A stretch of 64,000 nucleotides of DNA. It comes from Mansonella perstans (lineage: Eukaryota > Nematoda > Chromadorea > Rhabditida > Onchocercidae). This document shows positions 50,411-64,000 of the stretch, piece by piece. The stretch is taken from NCBI GenBank assembly GCA_037074765.1, contig JBAMDO010000220.1:1-64000 (forward strand). Direction: 5' to 3'. The position numbers and the translations under genes were made by a program. Position 1 is the stretch's first letter. Each line of letters begins with the position of its first letter. The notes beneath the pieces are model-generated. The model saw nothing but the letters and a program-made list of their open reading frames with translations, was not told the origin of the DNA and did no database searches.

Positions 50411-51538
50411 TTAGTTGTTAAAAATAAAAACATATCTTAATCATCATCAATCATCACAGTATGCAAGCTTTTTTTAGTCATTTATTTCAAATTATTCTTT
50501 TAAATCATTTTTAATATGTAACTTAGATGGTGGTACATATTAGAAATATTATCACTAATTTATCAACAATAAATTACGAAATTAAAATTATATTTGGATA
50601 AATAGAGATGAAAGTAGAATTAATTGTTTCTGATATGATTATAATGATTATGATCAAACTGTTTTAGTTTGGAAGATTTTAATAATAGAGATTAAGAGTG
50701 TAGAGTATATCCGAACAATGAATATGGAGTATAAACAGATTTTGACCGGATACTAGGTTGCTCGTTGTAATTTTCCAATTGTGAAAATTTTTATCCTTAA
50801 ATTCATCTCATCCTTTGTCTCTCTCCCTCCCTCTCTCTCTCTCACTTCCTCTCTGTATAAATACAATAATATATAGATGTAGAGAGAACTATAAATAAAC
50901 AATACATTCTACTGTACTAATCTGTATACGTCAACATTTCTCTAATGATAATAGCTTTAGACTGAGCTCATTTCATATTTACAGTTTATTAGCCTTTTGT
51001 ACGAAATTTTTATTTTAATTTAAAATGAATATATGTATTTGACAGTTAATTAGTTTAAATTTTTCATCGCAACAGTTAATTTACCATGATTGTTTAATGA
51101 ATGAATGAAACAAGTAATTAATCAATAATTGATTAAATGACTTAGAAATTAATTGAAATTCGATAATTGAATTAAATTTTCAGCAAGTAAAGATATGAAT
51201 GAATGATTGATTGATTGATTGATTGATTGGTCGATTGATTAAATGTATATAAAAGTAGAAAAAAATTCGAAATGATCAAAAATTTGATAAATGAATTGCA
51301 TTTTAGCATGCACGATTATGAATGAATGATTGATTGATTGGTTGATTGATTAAATAAGTGAGCAGGGAAAAGCTAGAGAATTAATTGTAATTGGACAAAT
51401 GAATTCAATTTTTAGTATGCATAATTTAATTAAATTATTATTTGTTTTCGAATATTACAAATTAATCGGAAAATTGAAAAAAAAAGTTTTTTAATGAGAA
51501 TTGCAAATTTTTTGAATTTCTTTATTTGATTTGCAGCG
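50411..51538. other. A+T-rich spacer with (ATTG)n repeats
   Basis: Contains a CT-rich run (50817-50845), and a roughly 120-bp unit repeated two to three times around 51170-51430 that carries GAATGAATGATTGATTGATT cores at 51199 and 51321. No gene seen. Confidence 0.6.
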
Positions 51539-52720
51539 ATGTTAACAATGTATCATCGCTTATTAAAAGTATTCTTCATGCAAATTGCAATTTTTCGAAT
51601 TTGTTCATTTGAAATTGTTAAACAGAATGAATCAACAAAGGTTTTTTTCATATTATTATTCCTCTTTTTCCGGTAAATTTCACTGGTAAATCTTATAATT
51701 CTTCTGCTCTGTAATAAAAATAAAATGAATGCTTGGAAAATTTAATTTTTCTTTCCATATTGTAAAACTATTATAATGCGAAAAATTTGTAGTCCAAAAT
51801 TTGCAATGTAATGAAATTTTTGAACTGTTTGAAGAGAAGCGAGCGACGAAGTAATATAAATCGTTTTTCAAAAACAGAAATTCTGAAAGTTTTCGAAGTA
51901 TTTTTTTTTACCTTTTTCAAAAATAAAATTTTTTGATTTCCTTATTATCTTTTTATACCTTCAAAATCTGATGGATTTATTTAGGAAATGAGTAATGGAA
52001 TTGGTGGTGAAAACGCGATTGACATATGGACACATTTTCGAATGTTTTTAATTACCAAAATTAAGGTAGGGAATTGTGTTATTATCGGAATGACATGTGC
52101 ATTATTTGGTATCAGGAGTGGTAATGGTGATAGTAACAATATAATGATAGCAATAATGATGTAATAATCGTAATAATAATGATAGTGGCGACCAAATAAT
52201 GACCGTTGTTATTATTACTGTTATTATTATTACTATTATTATTATTATTAATTATTATTATTATTATTTGTCGTTACTATTGTTATTACTATCACTATCA
52301 TCATTGCATCTGATATTTGATATTTTTTTAAAATTCGTTTCATAATTTTCGTTGGTTTCCACTACATGATTTAAAAATGATATAACCTAGCTCTGCCTAT
52401 CCTAAACTTTAATTAAGGTATTTCATTGCATGTAATTACTTTGTTGATTGTAATATCAATGTGAATTATTCATTTGAATTTAATTGAAATAGATCTTTTA
52501 CATTTTAGTATTGCATATGAAAAATTTTTAGGTAATTCAATGCAAAATGACAAAATATACGAGCGATGAGTATTTCAAAGTTTTTCTAATTGTTTTCTTT
52601 CTCGTTGTACTTTTTTTCACGATCTGTTTATATTCCGCTTTTATTACCTATAAACTTCTCCCGTGCTTCCATCATCTCTATGTTAAATTTTCATGTCAAA
52701 TTAATGAAAGAAAAAAATAG
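51539..52720 (+). CDS. Small predicted single-pass membrane protein
   Basis: Not recognised. Three exons join in phase 0: 51539-51640, 51985-52065 and 52532-52720 (TAG), giving 123 aa. ATG lies two bases after TTTGCAG, an ideal SL1 trans-splice acceptor. A hydrophobic N-terminus (MLTMYHRLLKVFFMQIAIF...) may be a signal peptide, followed by a candidate N-glycosylation site (NES, residues 31-33). A charged central part (EMSNGIGGENAIDIWTHF) leads to a strong transmembrane helix (VFLIVFFLVVLFFTICLYSAF, about residues 78-98) and a Cys/Lys-containing cytosolic tail ending INERKK. Splice sites are TTTAG|GAA, AAG|GTAGGG and TTTTTAG|GTA. No paralogue or domain could be named. Confidence 0.5.
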
Positions 52721-55700
52721 AAATTCTTAAAATAAATTGAAGTATAAAAAATGCAAAATGCATAAAAGCATAGTATTAGTGGACTAAATAAAATAGATTA
52801 AATTTTTTTTGATAAATATTTAACTAGTAATATTAATTAATGTATTTAATTAATAGTTTTGTTTAATTGGAAATATTAGATATGTTTTCCATTTTAACGG
52901 CCCGCCAATATTTAATAAATTTTCTAATGAAAAGCAAAGAAAGGTTAAACGGTCAGCAGGTACATAATTACAATTAATAATACCATGATTACAATTAATG
53001 ATTATAATTAACAGTGATTATAATTAATAATACCACCATGATACGTGGTATCAGATGATGGTGTCATGTAAATTTTTAAATGGTATTAAACTTGCTTTAG
53101 CAATTTAAATTAATTATCTTTGTTATTTATCATCTTTAGCGTAGTAGTATCAATCTGCACATATATTCCGCAAAATAGTACATACGTTTCTTCGATCCGA
53201 TCATCAATAAAGCATCTTCTGAATCCGAAAAGAAAAAAACATCGTTGTAGATGTTATGAATGATGATAGTTTATGGTATGCGTATGAAGAAAGCTATATA
53301 TTTAATTAGTTTATCAATAAGAAGACAGATGTTTTTGTTTATTCCGATTGCAATAATGTACTCACATCACAATATTACTAGTTCATAACAGTAAGCGATA
53401 GAAAAAGCATGAAATTCCTGATAAATTAGTAAGTAGTAAAGAAAAAAATTAGTTGTACAACGGACAAGTAAACTGGGTTAATTATCGGTTTGTTAATTAA
53501 TTTTGTATGAACTGAAATATCAGAAGTCATCCTTCGTTGAGCTAGATTGTGCTTGTGGAAAGGTATTAGATATAAGAAATGGATGAGAATAGAGGACTGT
53601 ATGATACATGCTTTCTTGTAAAAAAACTAATACTGTACGCTTTTTGTCATATATATCCAGAACTAAAAGCGGCAGCTTTCATAAGCAACTGTGAAAGTTA
53701 AGTTAAGCTGACCTATAGATCAACTTTGTGATTTTCTTTTCTGCAGCTATACATAAACACTGAAATCTCCGTGATATCCATGTGCTGTTGCTTCTCATCT
53801 TTGAGGTTTTTCGATTTATTTTAATGTAACTTTAATTCTGACAAACGGAGAGTACGTAAGAATGTATGTATGTATGTATGCGTGTATGTATGCATGTAGG
53901 TATGTTTGTATGTGTGTATGTATTATGTATGTATGCTATTAGATGTATAAGAATGCGGCGGTGCTGTTGTTTTTGTTTAAAGTTTAACAATTCTCTATAA
54001 CAGTTCGAAAAGGTTGACAACTTTGTGCCCTTTCTTCCTTTCTATCATTTTCCCGACATTTTTACGTTCACTTCAAAATAGATCATTTCATCTTTCCATT
54101 TTCTTTTACTCTGCAATGTCTACTATACATATTTTAATTAATTAAAATGTTGTTTTTAAAAATTTTTATTAAATTAAATGCTCCCATAAATTGTATTATT
54201 TTTTTTTCCTTTAATTTAATTTAATTACTTGGAAAAATTTTTTTCTTTTCATTGATTTTATCCATATTTTTTTGCCAGTTAATTAGAAATATAAAAGTAG
54301 GGTCGTTTTTTTTTGATGATTGAATTATTTGTTTTACATTGAAATTATCACAAAGGTCAAACGAACCAATTCGATATGCTTTGATCAAATCTCCTTATTT
54401 CAGGTTGTTTCATTTGAAATCTTTTTATATTTTTGTTAAACGTAACACAGCTATACCTTTCTCATCGTACAATATCTCTCATATTGTAATCCAATGAAAA
54501 TGTGAATTTTTATCTCCGTAATCTTTCCGATCAGTGTTTCATACTATACAGCTTCCATTTTCATAATGATAATTCAAAATAAATAAAATTGCATTTTCAT
54601 TTTCAAATCAAATTTGATTTTTGTGTGACAAAATATTTCCTTTCATTAAATTTATTTCAGAAAATTTGATGGAAAAAATGAATTTTTTTCCGAGTTTTCA
54701 AAAAAATTTTAACACATCTCAGATAATGACAATTAATATTAATAATAATAATAATGATGATAATAACAATACAAAAATAGTAGTGAACAATAGTAATTAA
54801 TAATAATGATAACAATAAATATTATTGTACAACAACTAAAGCTAACATTACACACTGTCATAAAAATATGCGTGAAACTTTGCTTATATTGATTAATATA
54901 CATTATTTATCTTTATTTATCATCTTAACAGCGACTATTATTATGTAAACAGCGAAAGTTAACGTAATGTATTATAACCAAAGCTATTCATTGTTGTTTT
55001 GTTTCGCTGTGTTTTATTTAGCATTTATCTAGTTTTTCTGTTTTATTTGTCTGGTTAAATTTTATTATAATTACATTTCATAAAATACACCACTGCAATT
55101 AATAATTGAATCTCTGAGCAGGTGGATAAATTTTACCAATGAATTAAAATTAATAATTTTTCATTTTTTTTTTTGAAGACGGAATACGTAATGTTGAATT
55201 TGAAAGATAATTGTTATCACATATCATTGATAATATATGATCCATATGTTGTAAATAGAATATTTATTGATGATGATGAAAGTAGAAATCGGAAAAAATT
55301 ATTTATGAAAAAAGAAAAATTATAATTATTGAATTTTAGGTCAAATGACTGATATCGTTTGAACTAACAACAATGTTTTAGGAATGAGTGAATGAATGAT
55401 CTTTTTGATTTAATTTAAAGAAAAAAAGTACATACACATACACATAAACACACACACATACCCACACAAAATGGATGTGTCAAGGAATTAAAAAAAAAAA
55501 AAAAAAATTAAAAAACTAAATTTGAAAAGAAAAGACCAACAAAATGAAAGGTTAAAAATGTTCGTATAAGAATTATTTTAAAAAATTGCAAAATTGAAGA
55601 ACGAAGAGAAAAAAAGCAAAAAAAAATAATTCAAAAGAAATTAGTAAAATTAAAATACAAGTTGAAGAATGATTTATAAGAGTCAATAAATTATTTCAAA

Positions 55701-58700
55701 GTGATTTTGTGAATAAAATTCACTATAAGAAAGTTTTTGTCCAATTTAATAAATTCATCGCCATCCATGAAAATTTATAAAAGTGATTTATGATGATAAA
55801 AAGTGCTTGGGACTTATTTATCAAAAAAAATTCGAAATTACGACAACGAAACGAGAAAATTTGTTGAAATCATTGTGGTAAGAAAAAAAATGCTCTTTTT
55901 TCCTGAAATTAAACTTCCTGTTCAGTTCAAAAAAGAATGCTGTTGATATGATGCATGATTTGATATGTTATCAGTAGCACTGTTGCTGCGTTCAGATCAG
56001 CACTTCTGAGATACCGTAATACATATCTGTCAGCTTTTTTTCTTGACAGTTTTAAAATAATTTCAAACTGTGAATTCAAAATTTTCTTTTAAAAAATTTA
56101 CTTTCAAATTAAGAAATTCAATTTTAATTGAAAAAATTTCACTTTCATATGATTTACTTTATTTATTTATATAAAATATCAATTTAATTATCAAAAATTC
56201 CATTTTCTTTCGTTGAAATATTTTGGTTTGTTTATTGTTCATATAGTAATCATTTTTTTTTTTAAATGAATACTGAAAGAGGAGGGAAAAAGTGAGAAAG
56301 AGAGAGAGAGAGAGGAGATAGAAAGGGGAACAGGAAGTGAAGATGAAATAGAAAGAGTGAGTTGATGAAAAAAAAAAATGAAAAAGTTTTGCCAAATTTC
56401 ATCGAATCATTCAGCGAAATTTCTTCATTTAAAAAATTCAACATTCAACATTCATCTCAATCTTTTCTTTCCTTCCTTTCTTACTCTTTTATTGCCATTT
56501 CTAATTTTACCAATGGCTATTACTTTTAAATCTCAAATGTCAAATTGTTTAAAATTTCGAATAAATTTAAAAAAAATCGTCCAATTAAAATCAGCAAAAA
56601 ATTAGACTAATTTTTCAAATTGAGCTAAATTCATTCAATTTGTTTAGACAAAATTAGATTAATTGTGATTTATGCTTATAATTTCTTGAGTTGAATGATT
56701 TTCCATTTTATAGTATACGAATTGTTTAATATATGGTGATTTCAGTTATAATATTATCATAAGATGAATTTTGAAATGAAATTAAATTAAATGTTATGAA
56801 AGCAATTTAAAAATTTATTTTACACTAAAGAATAATTTTTTTTTTTTTCAAATCATTTTCTCCACTTTTTTTCTTCTCTTTTATACATTTACGTTTAATT
56901 ATTGGTAAAAATAACTTTGAAAAAAGTTAGTTTATTATGTTTGAACGAAAATTGAAAAAAACGAATTTTTTTTTCAATTTCAAGAATTTTGTCAATAATT
57001 TTTTACCAACGATATATGTCTGTAGTGACAATAATTTATCTTTAACTTTTAAATCATCGTACATTTTATTTTTGGTTTCTTTTTTCCCAATGACTTTGAA
57101 AAAAAAATTTAGGACAAAATAATTTGAAGAAAAAAAAAAAAAAGAAACGAATTGCTATTATTATGATAAATGTCGCAGGAATAGAATTTTAAAAAAAAAA
57201 AAAAAATCAAAAGGAACTTAAACTTCTCTTTTTTTTTATCCTTCTTTCGCTCTCTCCCTTTCTTTCCCTCTTTACTACCATAAATTCCTTTTTTACACAA
57301 AAGTTTATTCGGTTATTTTAGCAAATATATGCATAATGAACATAATTACAAATAATTTCGATGAAGAAATATATAGTGAGCCTAAGAAATCCATTATTTG
57401 ATACTTTGCCATGAAATTTTTTTTTTTTTTTTTTAAATTAAATTTACTTTTAAATATTTTAGCGAAATAAATTTTTTATGCTTTCTCTTATTAGGTTATT
57501 AAAAAAAGAAATTTTAAATTCAGTGATAAATGTTAAAATTTTTTTTTCGAATTCATTTAAAAAAATTATTTCTCTTGTTATCGTTGAAAATGATCGATGT
57601 GCATGAAATAGATGACCTTGATGAAACGTTGTAAAATGAATACACTTATTTTTATTTTTTTTTTTTTTTTTAATTCCATTGACGTCATTTGTCCTCTTTG
57701 TTGAAATTTCCAATTTTTTTTTTTTTTCATGAAAAAAAAAGCAAGAGATTAGAATTGAATGATGAAAACGGAAAAGTAGAAAAAAAAATTACTTAATAAA
57801 GATATTAAGAATTTCAAACTTTATTCTCTCTTACTTTCTCACACTCTCTCGCTCTTTCTCTCTTTGATCATTCCTTTGTTTCCTCTCTCTCTCTCTCTCT
57901 CCACTTCTTTTCTCTTATTTCATTTTATTGTAAGTTTGAAAAATTTTTGATAAAATTTAGTAAAAAGAAGAAATTGTGGAAAAAAAATTTTTTTAAAAAA
58001 GAAATAAAAATTGTTGAAGACTTTCTTTCAATAATTATGCAAATAATTAATTTCACATTTAGATTGAATAAATCAAAAACAGCATTTTATTACTACTTTT
58101 GAAATTTAGCATTTAAGTAATTATTAATTTATGAGCAGCTAAATTTGTCATTGGCATTTTATTATGCAGAATGAAAGGAAAAGTTAAGAATACTCAAAAA
58201 AATTTAATGATTTACGTTTTTTTTTATTTTTTTATTTTTTTTTCTTCATAACAAAATGCTAATTATTGAGATAATCATTTTTGTGAATCATAAGTAAACC
58301 AGTCGGAGAATTAATATTTGCAGGGCGATAATTAAACATTAAACCACTTCATTTATCAATTTTATTAGACAAATATTTTAATCTATTTGTCCTACATCAC
58401 CAAATACTAATATAATCTCTTGATTCTTAATTATCAATCAAGACATTTCGATCGATCTGTTCTGAAATTAAATTACTGTGAATCTATTCCATTGTAATAA
58501 GCAAAATTTGATTTAAACTATTATTAATTAACAAATATTTTGATCTACTTATTCTTAGTCACTATCATTTTCATCTACTTGTTCTTAGTAAGCAATTTAA
58601 AAAATGATTTGATCTATATATTTTTCATTTGGATAATTAAAAAGTTTCGATCTTTCTTTGCATAATTATTCAATCAGTAAATTCATAAATAGAATAATAA

Positions 58701-58860
58701 TACAAATATAATTTTGTTCATTTTATGTAAAAAATTAAAAAAAAAAAGCAATTTTGAAATGAGCCATATCTTCTTCCAATGAAAATGTTCTTAAAATTTC
58801 ATCAAATTTCATTTTCGTTTTTTATTTTCAAAAAATTTCCATTTTAGTTTAGCTTCTTAA
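52721..58860. other. A+T-rich intergenic DNA with low-complexity tracts
   Basis: Holds (TATG)n at 53862-53935, scattered ATA/ATG trinucleotides (54735-54830), AC-rich 55430-55465, GA/CT runs (56295-56320, 57840-57900) and many A/T homopolymers. One exon-like segment, 53140-53259 plus (after a CTTTAG acceptor: VVSICTYIPQNSTYVSSIRS... then a basic tail KRKKHRCRCYE and TGA), could be an alternative last exon of the preceding gene but does not fit its phase. Confidence 0.4.
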
Positions 58861-60916
58861 AATTTCTATTCGATATGTAAAATCACTTTAACGGTCGGTT
58901 ATTACGAAGTTGCATACACGTATGTATGTTAATGTATGTATATGTATGTCACTTATCGTATGTGTGTGTCTGTGTATGTATGTCCGTTTGGGCGTGTATG
59001 CGTGTATGAGTGTGTATGTATACGCGCGTGTATGTATGTCAGTTAATATGTATCGGCGTGGGGGATGGGTGTGTCTGTATGTACTTGTATCGATTAATAT
59101 CGCGGAGAGAATAGAGGTTTGCAATGAAGCGAAATTTGTTGTCGTCCTCTCTCACTACGAATTAATTGAATGTGGTCGGGCAGTAGAATACGTATAAATG
59201 TGGTAAAATGAGGTTGACGTGAAACGTGAAATTTTTCACTTATAGCAATTTATTGGATAAAAAGATTTTCCGTACAAGCAATTGTATGATATGCTTGGAT
59301 CTTTGGTTAAACCAATGAGTTAATAGGTATTGGATAAGTAATAATAATAATAATTTGTAATTTGAGTATTTTAATAAATCAGTAATTTAGTCATTTCGAT
59401 TAATAAAATAATTGAAACTTTTTTTTTTTCTTTTATTATTTGTATAATCTTACAACATTCACGTATACCTTAAAAAACATTCACGCATATTTTTGCAATA
59501 TTCACGTGTATCTTTTAAAGTTTCAAATTTAAACATATTTATATATATGTTAATATTTTCATCAGTGTTTGCATAATTATGTTTTAATTAACAAATATTA
59601 TTAATTATTAAGTCATTCCATATGTTATCCGCAATGTACGAAAGTATAGTGTATCATGTGTGAATATTTTCACTGAACTGTGAAATATTCCTACAAAATT
59701 TTGGTGTATTCAGGGTTTTTCCGGGTTTTTTTTTTCTCGTGACAACCAATCAGCAAACTTTTATATATAAATATTTCATCCAAATTAATTTTTGTAATTT
59801 TATTAAATCTTCTTGGCCATTAATAGCAGTAATAATATGTGCTCTTAAGATTGAATCTCGGATGAGATGCATTAAGATTGATCAAAAATCAATAAATTAA
59901 AATTCAAAATATATCCGATAAATTTGTGATAATCAGTTCTGGTTTTATTTGATGTTCCCATCATTAGAATACATGACATTACTCTAAATCTAAATCAGAT
60001 CATCATCTATTCCGTATTATTGTAAACTATTTCTTCTTTTTTCTTTTGTGTTTGCCATATGGTTTATTTATTTGCCGGAAATTTTCAGGATATGATTAAT
60101 ACATTCATCAATCTGTGCGACATTATATTGAAGTTTTAATGAGTCAACATAAGGAGGAATTTTTCAAATAAATCTAACTTTATCAAATTAGTATTAACCT
60201 TTTTGGAAAGTGCAAATTTGTAGTTTTTTTTTTTTTTTAACAAACAAGTAAAGCAAAATTTTGAAATGAGAATTTTTATCAACATAAATTATCTTTTTCC
60301 TAAAATGTAAACTTTTTTTTTTTTTTCAACTGTAATATAGAAGAAATTGATCTTAAAAAAAATGCTAAATATTTCAGTCTTTCCAGGTTATTTCTTCCGT
60401 TTAACAAAAAAAAAAAAAAAAAAAAGAAAAAAAAAGGAAATGAATCAAAATTTAAAATTGTTCGAAAAAAGTTGCAAAATTTATATTTAAAAAATAATCA
60501 ATGAATTTTTCAAAAATTTTATGGTAATAAAAGAATATAAAAATTAATGCAATTGTACAATTGCAAAATTTATGGAAGTTTAAAAGATTGGTTAAATTTA
60601 TTTTGCTCAGCTATTTAGTATCATCACCATCATCAGTTTGATGTTTCAGATGAATTTCAGATGAACTCTCTCACATTTTTTCTCTTCATCTCCCCTTCTC
60701 TCTCTCTCCCTCTCTCTCTGATGGTCTCTGTCTTGATGAAGAAATTCATTATTTATAGTAAATACTCTGCCATGCAACTTCCAACTATCACTTTTAAATC
60801 TTCACTACAATTTTATAAACAAATCGATAGAGCTACACTTATCTACATCATTTAATGTTTGTTTACGTTAATAAATTTGTCAATTTTTATGAATTGTTAT
60901 TAACATACTTACACTA

Positions 60917-60920
<4 letters not shown>

Positions 60921-60999
<79 letters not shown>

Positions 61000-61030
61000 C
61001 ACACACATACATACAGACACACACACACAC
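60921..61030 (+). repeat. (AC)n microsatellite
   Basis: Almost pure AC for about 90 bp, then ACATACATACAGAC variants to about 61070. The 60-codon minus-strand ORF over it is a repeat artefact. Confidence 0.97.
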
Positions 61031-61774
61031 ATACATACAGACAGACACGTACATGTACACATACACGTACAACGTAGAATTATTCTTATAACTGTTTTTA
61101 CTTATTTATTGATTTTCTTGAAATTGAATTAATTTAATATATAGCACTACATTTATTATTTAATCATATTACTTTAAAATTTTCTTTTTATAATATTTAC
61201 ATATTTTTCATATTTCAGAATTTTATAATATTTAAAATATTTCTTTACCCTCTTTTCATAGCTATAAGTAGATCAGCATTAATTTTACAAATTACTTAAG
61301 TTTTTTTCTCAACTTTTTTCTTTGTTAAAAAGAAAGTAGTAGAGAAATATTTGTGGTATTTAATGGTTAACAGTTGTTAATACACATACACACACACACC
61401 TGCTGTCTCTGTTGAGAATATTTCAACATTAATAATCTGTTTTTTCTTTCCCACATAATTTAATTTCATAATGTATTTTTCATTGCTACGTATCAATTAT
61501 TGAAAAAATAAAATTTGAAAAAAAAAAGTATGACAAGAATGAACGAAAATTTTATTTGTGACTTTTTTTTTTTGAAAAATTGTATAATTGAGGAATTTTT
61601 TTAAATTTCACGGTATATTCTAATGGATTAAAAAAAAAAAAAATTCCATCAATTAAATTTACTACGAGAAAAAAATTGTCATGTTTCATCGTTTGGTAAT
61701 TAATTACATGATACAGAAAATTATTTAAATTTAATCCATCTCTGTATTATATAACATTTTTATAATATCAATAT

Positions 61775-61862
61775 TTTGAATTCCAAATTTTCTGAAGAAT
61801 AAATGGTTAAATGAATTGTTTGAATTCCAAATTTTCTGAAGAATAAATGGTTAAATGAATTG
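61775..61862 (+). repeat. 44-bp perfect tandem duplication
   Basis: The segment beginning TTTGAATTCCAAATTTTC and ending AAATGAATTG occurs twice in direct tandem without difference, indicating a recent duplication. Confidence 0.95.
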
Positions 61863-63365
61863 TATCTTAAATTCATCTAATTATCATTAAATTTTCTTCA
61901 CGAATTTTACTATTAATCATAACGTTTTATATATGCTAACGCATTTTCAAAGTTAGGTTATTTTTAAATAATTAAATCATTTTAATTGAATTATTTTTAA
62001 TTATATAATATAGAAAATCGTTAAATCTAATGACATTTTTGCATCATCGCTGTCTTGAATTTCAACTTTTTATTTTTGCAAGTAAATAATGTTTTGTATA
62101 TTTCAATGTAATCATTTGTTTAATTTACAAAGCATAAAATCTGAGAAATTCATTTTTAATTTTGAAATTTGCATGTATTTTTAATTTTCCGAAATTATTT
62201 AGGACTGGTTGGTATTTTACGTGAATCTTTTTTCATTTTTCCTCTCATTTCTAACGTTACGTTTAAAATTTCATCTGACAAAACAGCAACTATTTTGCTT
62301 CAATCTTTAATAAAAAGGTATGAATAATAATTTGGTTTTTGATTTTCGAATTAATTCAGATTAGCAAATAATTGCTATATTACGATACACATTGCAGTCG
62401 AAAAGACCAAAAAATTTTGTTTAAAATTTTGGGATTTTTTTCCAAGAAAATAGATGTAATCCAATGATAAATAAATGCTCAGTTGTTGTAACTGGACATA
62501 TTTCATGTTCGAAATGATTCATAAATTTTAGAGCTTGAAATAGATATGTCTTTTAATTTCCCTTAGGATTTAAAAAAATCTTACAGAAAAAAAGCGAGAG
62601 ATAATAATTTAAATCATCAATGATTATTCTTTCTACCGATTAGTGTTAACATATTAATCATAATTTGTTGATAGAATCGCATTTCCAAAACTAATCATTA
62701 TTTGAATTAGAGATTATAAAATTGAGTGATATCAAAAGAATATGAAGATAATCAAATTATTATAAAAAATAATTAGACATTAAGTTTGTCTATCAAATAC
62801 CTTTTTTGAATTATCACTTAGAATTTTACATTTTTTTCTCATCATTTTTTCAAGCAGAGAATAAGATTTGAAATTTTTCTTGAAGAATGGAATTTTTTTC
62901 CCATCGTATCTGATGCAAACATTTATTTTCTTCATTAGTTTAAATTAGTTAAATTCGTTGGAAGAAAAAATGGACCGTACATTTTTTAAAAAAAAAAACA
63001 TTTTTGACAAATTGTTTGCTAATGTTTTTAAACGTCGGCAGTGATGAGTTTGTTTGCCTTTTTTTAAAGAAAGACTTTGTCGTTTTAAAGAAAATGTAAG
63101 GATTATATTTAAATTTTTGCTTGCAAGTACTTTCAATAATTTTCCGCATATTGCAGATTTTTTTTGTAATTTCAATCGTTTTCTTTGTTATTATGCTAAT
63201 AACTTTCATCAGTCATCAGAGATGTATTATAAAATTTATCAAATTTTTCGATTTACAAATTTCTAATTTTTTTCAGAGTTGCCACATTGTTGTTAATAGT
63301 TTTATATTCTCATCAATAAATCACATCATTTATATACTGCATACATTACAGTAGACACTTTAATA

Positions 63366-63608
63366 AGAACTGATTAGCAGCCATTAGCACATGTATCTGT
63401 GTCATGCAGTTTAACAAAACTTTGCAAAAATAACTAATTAGCAAAGCTATCAGCACATATATACTGTATTATACAGTTCGGTAGAGTTTTACAGAAGTAA
63501 TTAATTAGAAACTATCAGCATACACGTGCCGTAGTATACAATCGAATTAGCTGCATCATCACGTGTGTGTAGTTTGGTAGCTTATAGAATTAACTAATTA
63601 TCAATTAT
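63366..63608 (+). repeat. Degenerate 70-90-bp repeat, three copies
   Basis: Three diverged units, each with AACTAATTAGCA-like, CTATCAGCACATATA-like and GTATTATACAGTT-like blocks, starting near 63368, 63432 and 63500. Old compared with the minisatellites. Function not apparent. Confidence 0.7.
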
Positions 63609-64000
63609 GTTTTTATGCGGAAAAAAGCAAATAGTTTGAAATTTGTCGGTTTCTTTTGTGTTTTGAAAGAATTGAATAATTTAATGAATTTTGTGAATTT
63701 AATGAATTCGTTGTTAATTTCTTGCAAAAAAAAGAATATTCTATCCGAATGATTGGATAAAAATTTTCCATTTATATTACTATTTAATTTTATCTGATAT
63801 TTTCTTTGTCCTTCACTATCACTGATAATAATAATAATCAAATGTTTATACCGGCAAATCTTGTTTCTTTTCCATCCCCGAGTACTTAATCTTAGGAACA
63901 AAGAGTTTTAATAAACAACCAGCGATATTTGCTTTTAATTTCCATCTCTTTTGGTATCATTACTTTTCATTTATTATTCTTATCACTTATTACTTTCATA

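Larger units (their letters stand above)
58861..64000. other. A+T-rich intergenic DNA with microsatellites
   Basis: (TATG)n at about 58915-59045, (AC)n at about 60921-61030, CT-rich run 60690-60720, a 44-bp tandem duplication at 61775-61862, and a degenerate three-copy repeat at 63366-63608. No supported gene reaches the right edge. Confidence 0.5.

Noticed and set aside
58910..59197. 95-codon plus ORF
   Set aside because: Mostly translation of a (TATG)n repeat. The non-repetitive tail (RIEVCNEAKFVVVLSHYE...) is short and lacks splice support.

Overview
The window looks like nuclear DNA of a parasitic nematode, most likely a filarial (spirurid, clade III) worm. It is very A+T-rich. Genes consist of many short exons with nematode-type splice sites (TTTTCAG acceptors, GTAAGT/GTGAGT donors). 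An exact copy of the 22-nt nematode spliced leader SL1 is present, and several products match nematode or metazoan families. No rRNA, tRNA or CRISPR was seen. Coding regions were reconstructed by hand by joining exons on reading frame and splice phase; no database search was possible.

Layout. (1) 0-5 kb: two weak minus-strand exons at the left edge, a 528-bp solo LTR (1452-1979) that carries the exact SL1 sequence, and a plus-strand gene (about 3081-4894, perhaps from 2751) for a small membrane-anchored protein ending in an SH3 domain. (2) 7.3-20.2 kb: one large minus-strand gene of about 35 exons and about 1,810 codons encoding nuclear pore membrane glycoprotein NUP210/gp210 (C. elegans npp-12). 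(3) 20.2-27.3 kb: no convincing complete gene, but a patchwork of exon-like pieces, mostly minus strand. (4) 27.3-29.6 kb: a minus-strand four-helix membrane protein (LAPTM-like) with a G+C-richer foreign-looking block in one intron. (5) 29.6-40 kb: A+T-rich desert with (ATTC)n arrays, a decayed RTE-type LINE fragment (38.1-38.8 kb) and a (TG)n run. (6) 40.0-40.7 kb: a compact three-exon neuropeptide gene for a PDF-2-type peptide, tail-to-tail with (7) CstF-64 (cpf-2/CSTF2), minus strand, 41.1-44.2 kb. (8) 44.2-46.9 kb: intergenic region with a 31-bp minisatellite and two unassigned ORFs. (9) 46.9-49.5 kb: a plus-strand GATAD1-like chromatin protein that appears to lack the GATA finger, followed by a second, longer 31-bp minisatellite. 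(10) 51.5-52.7 kb: a likely small secretory-pathway membrane protein. (11) 52.7-64 kb: low-complexity DNA, microsatellites and a few short repeats.

The genes are unrelated housekeeping and neuronal genes with separate promoters; no operon was evident. The most unusual feature is the LTR. An AATAAA signal directly abuts a perfect SL1 copy inside it, which suggests a retroelement whose RNA 5' end is supplied or mimicked by trans-splicing.
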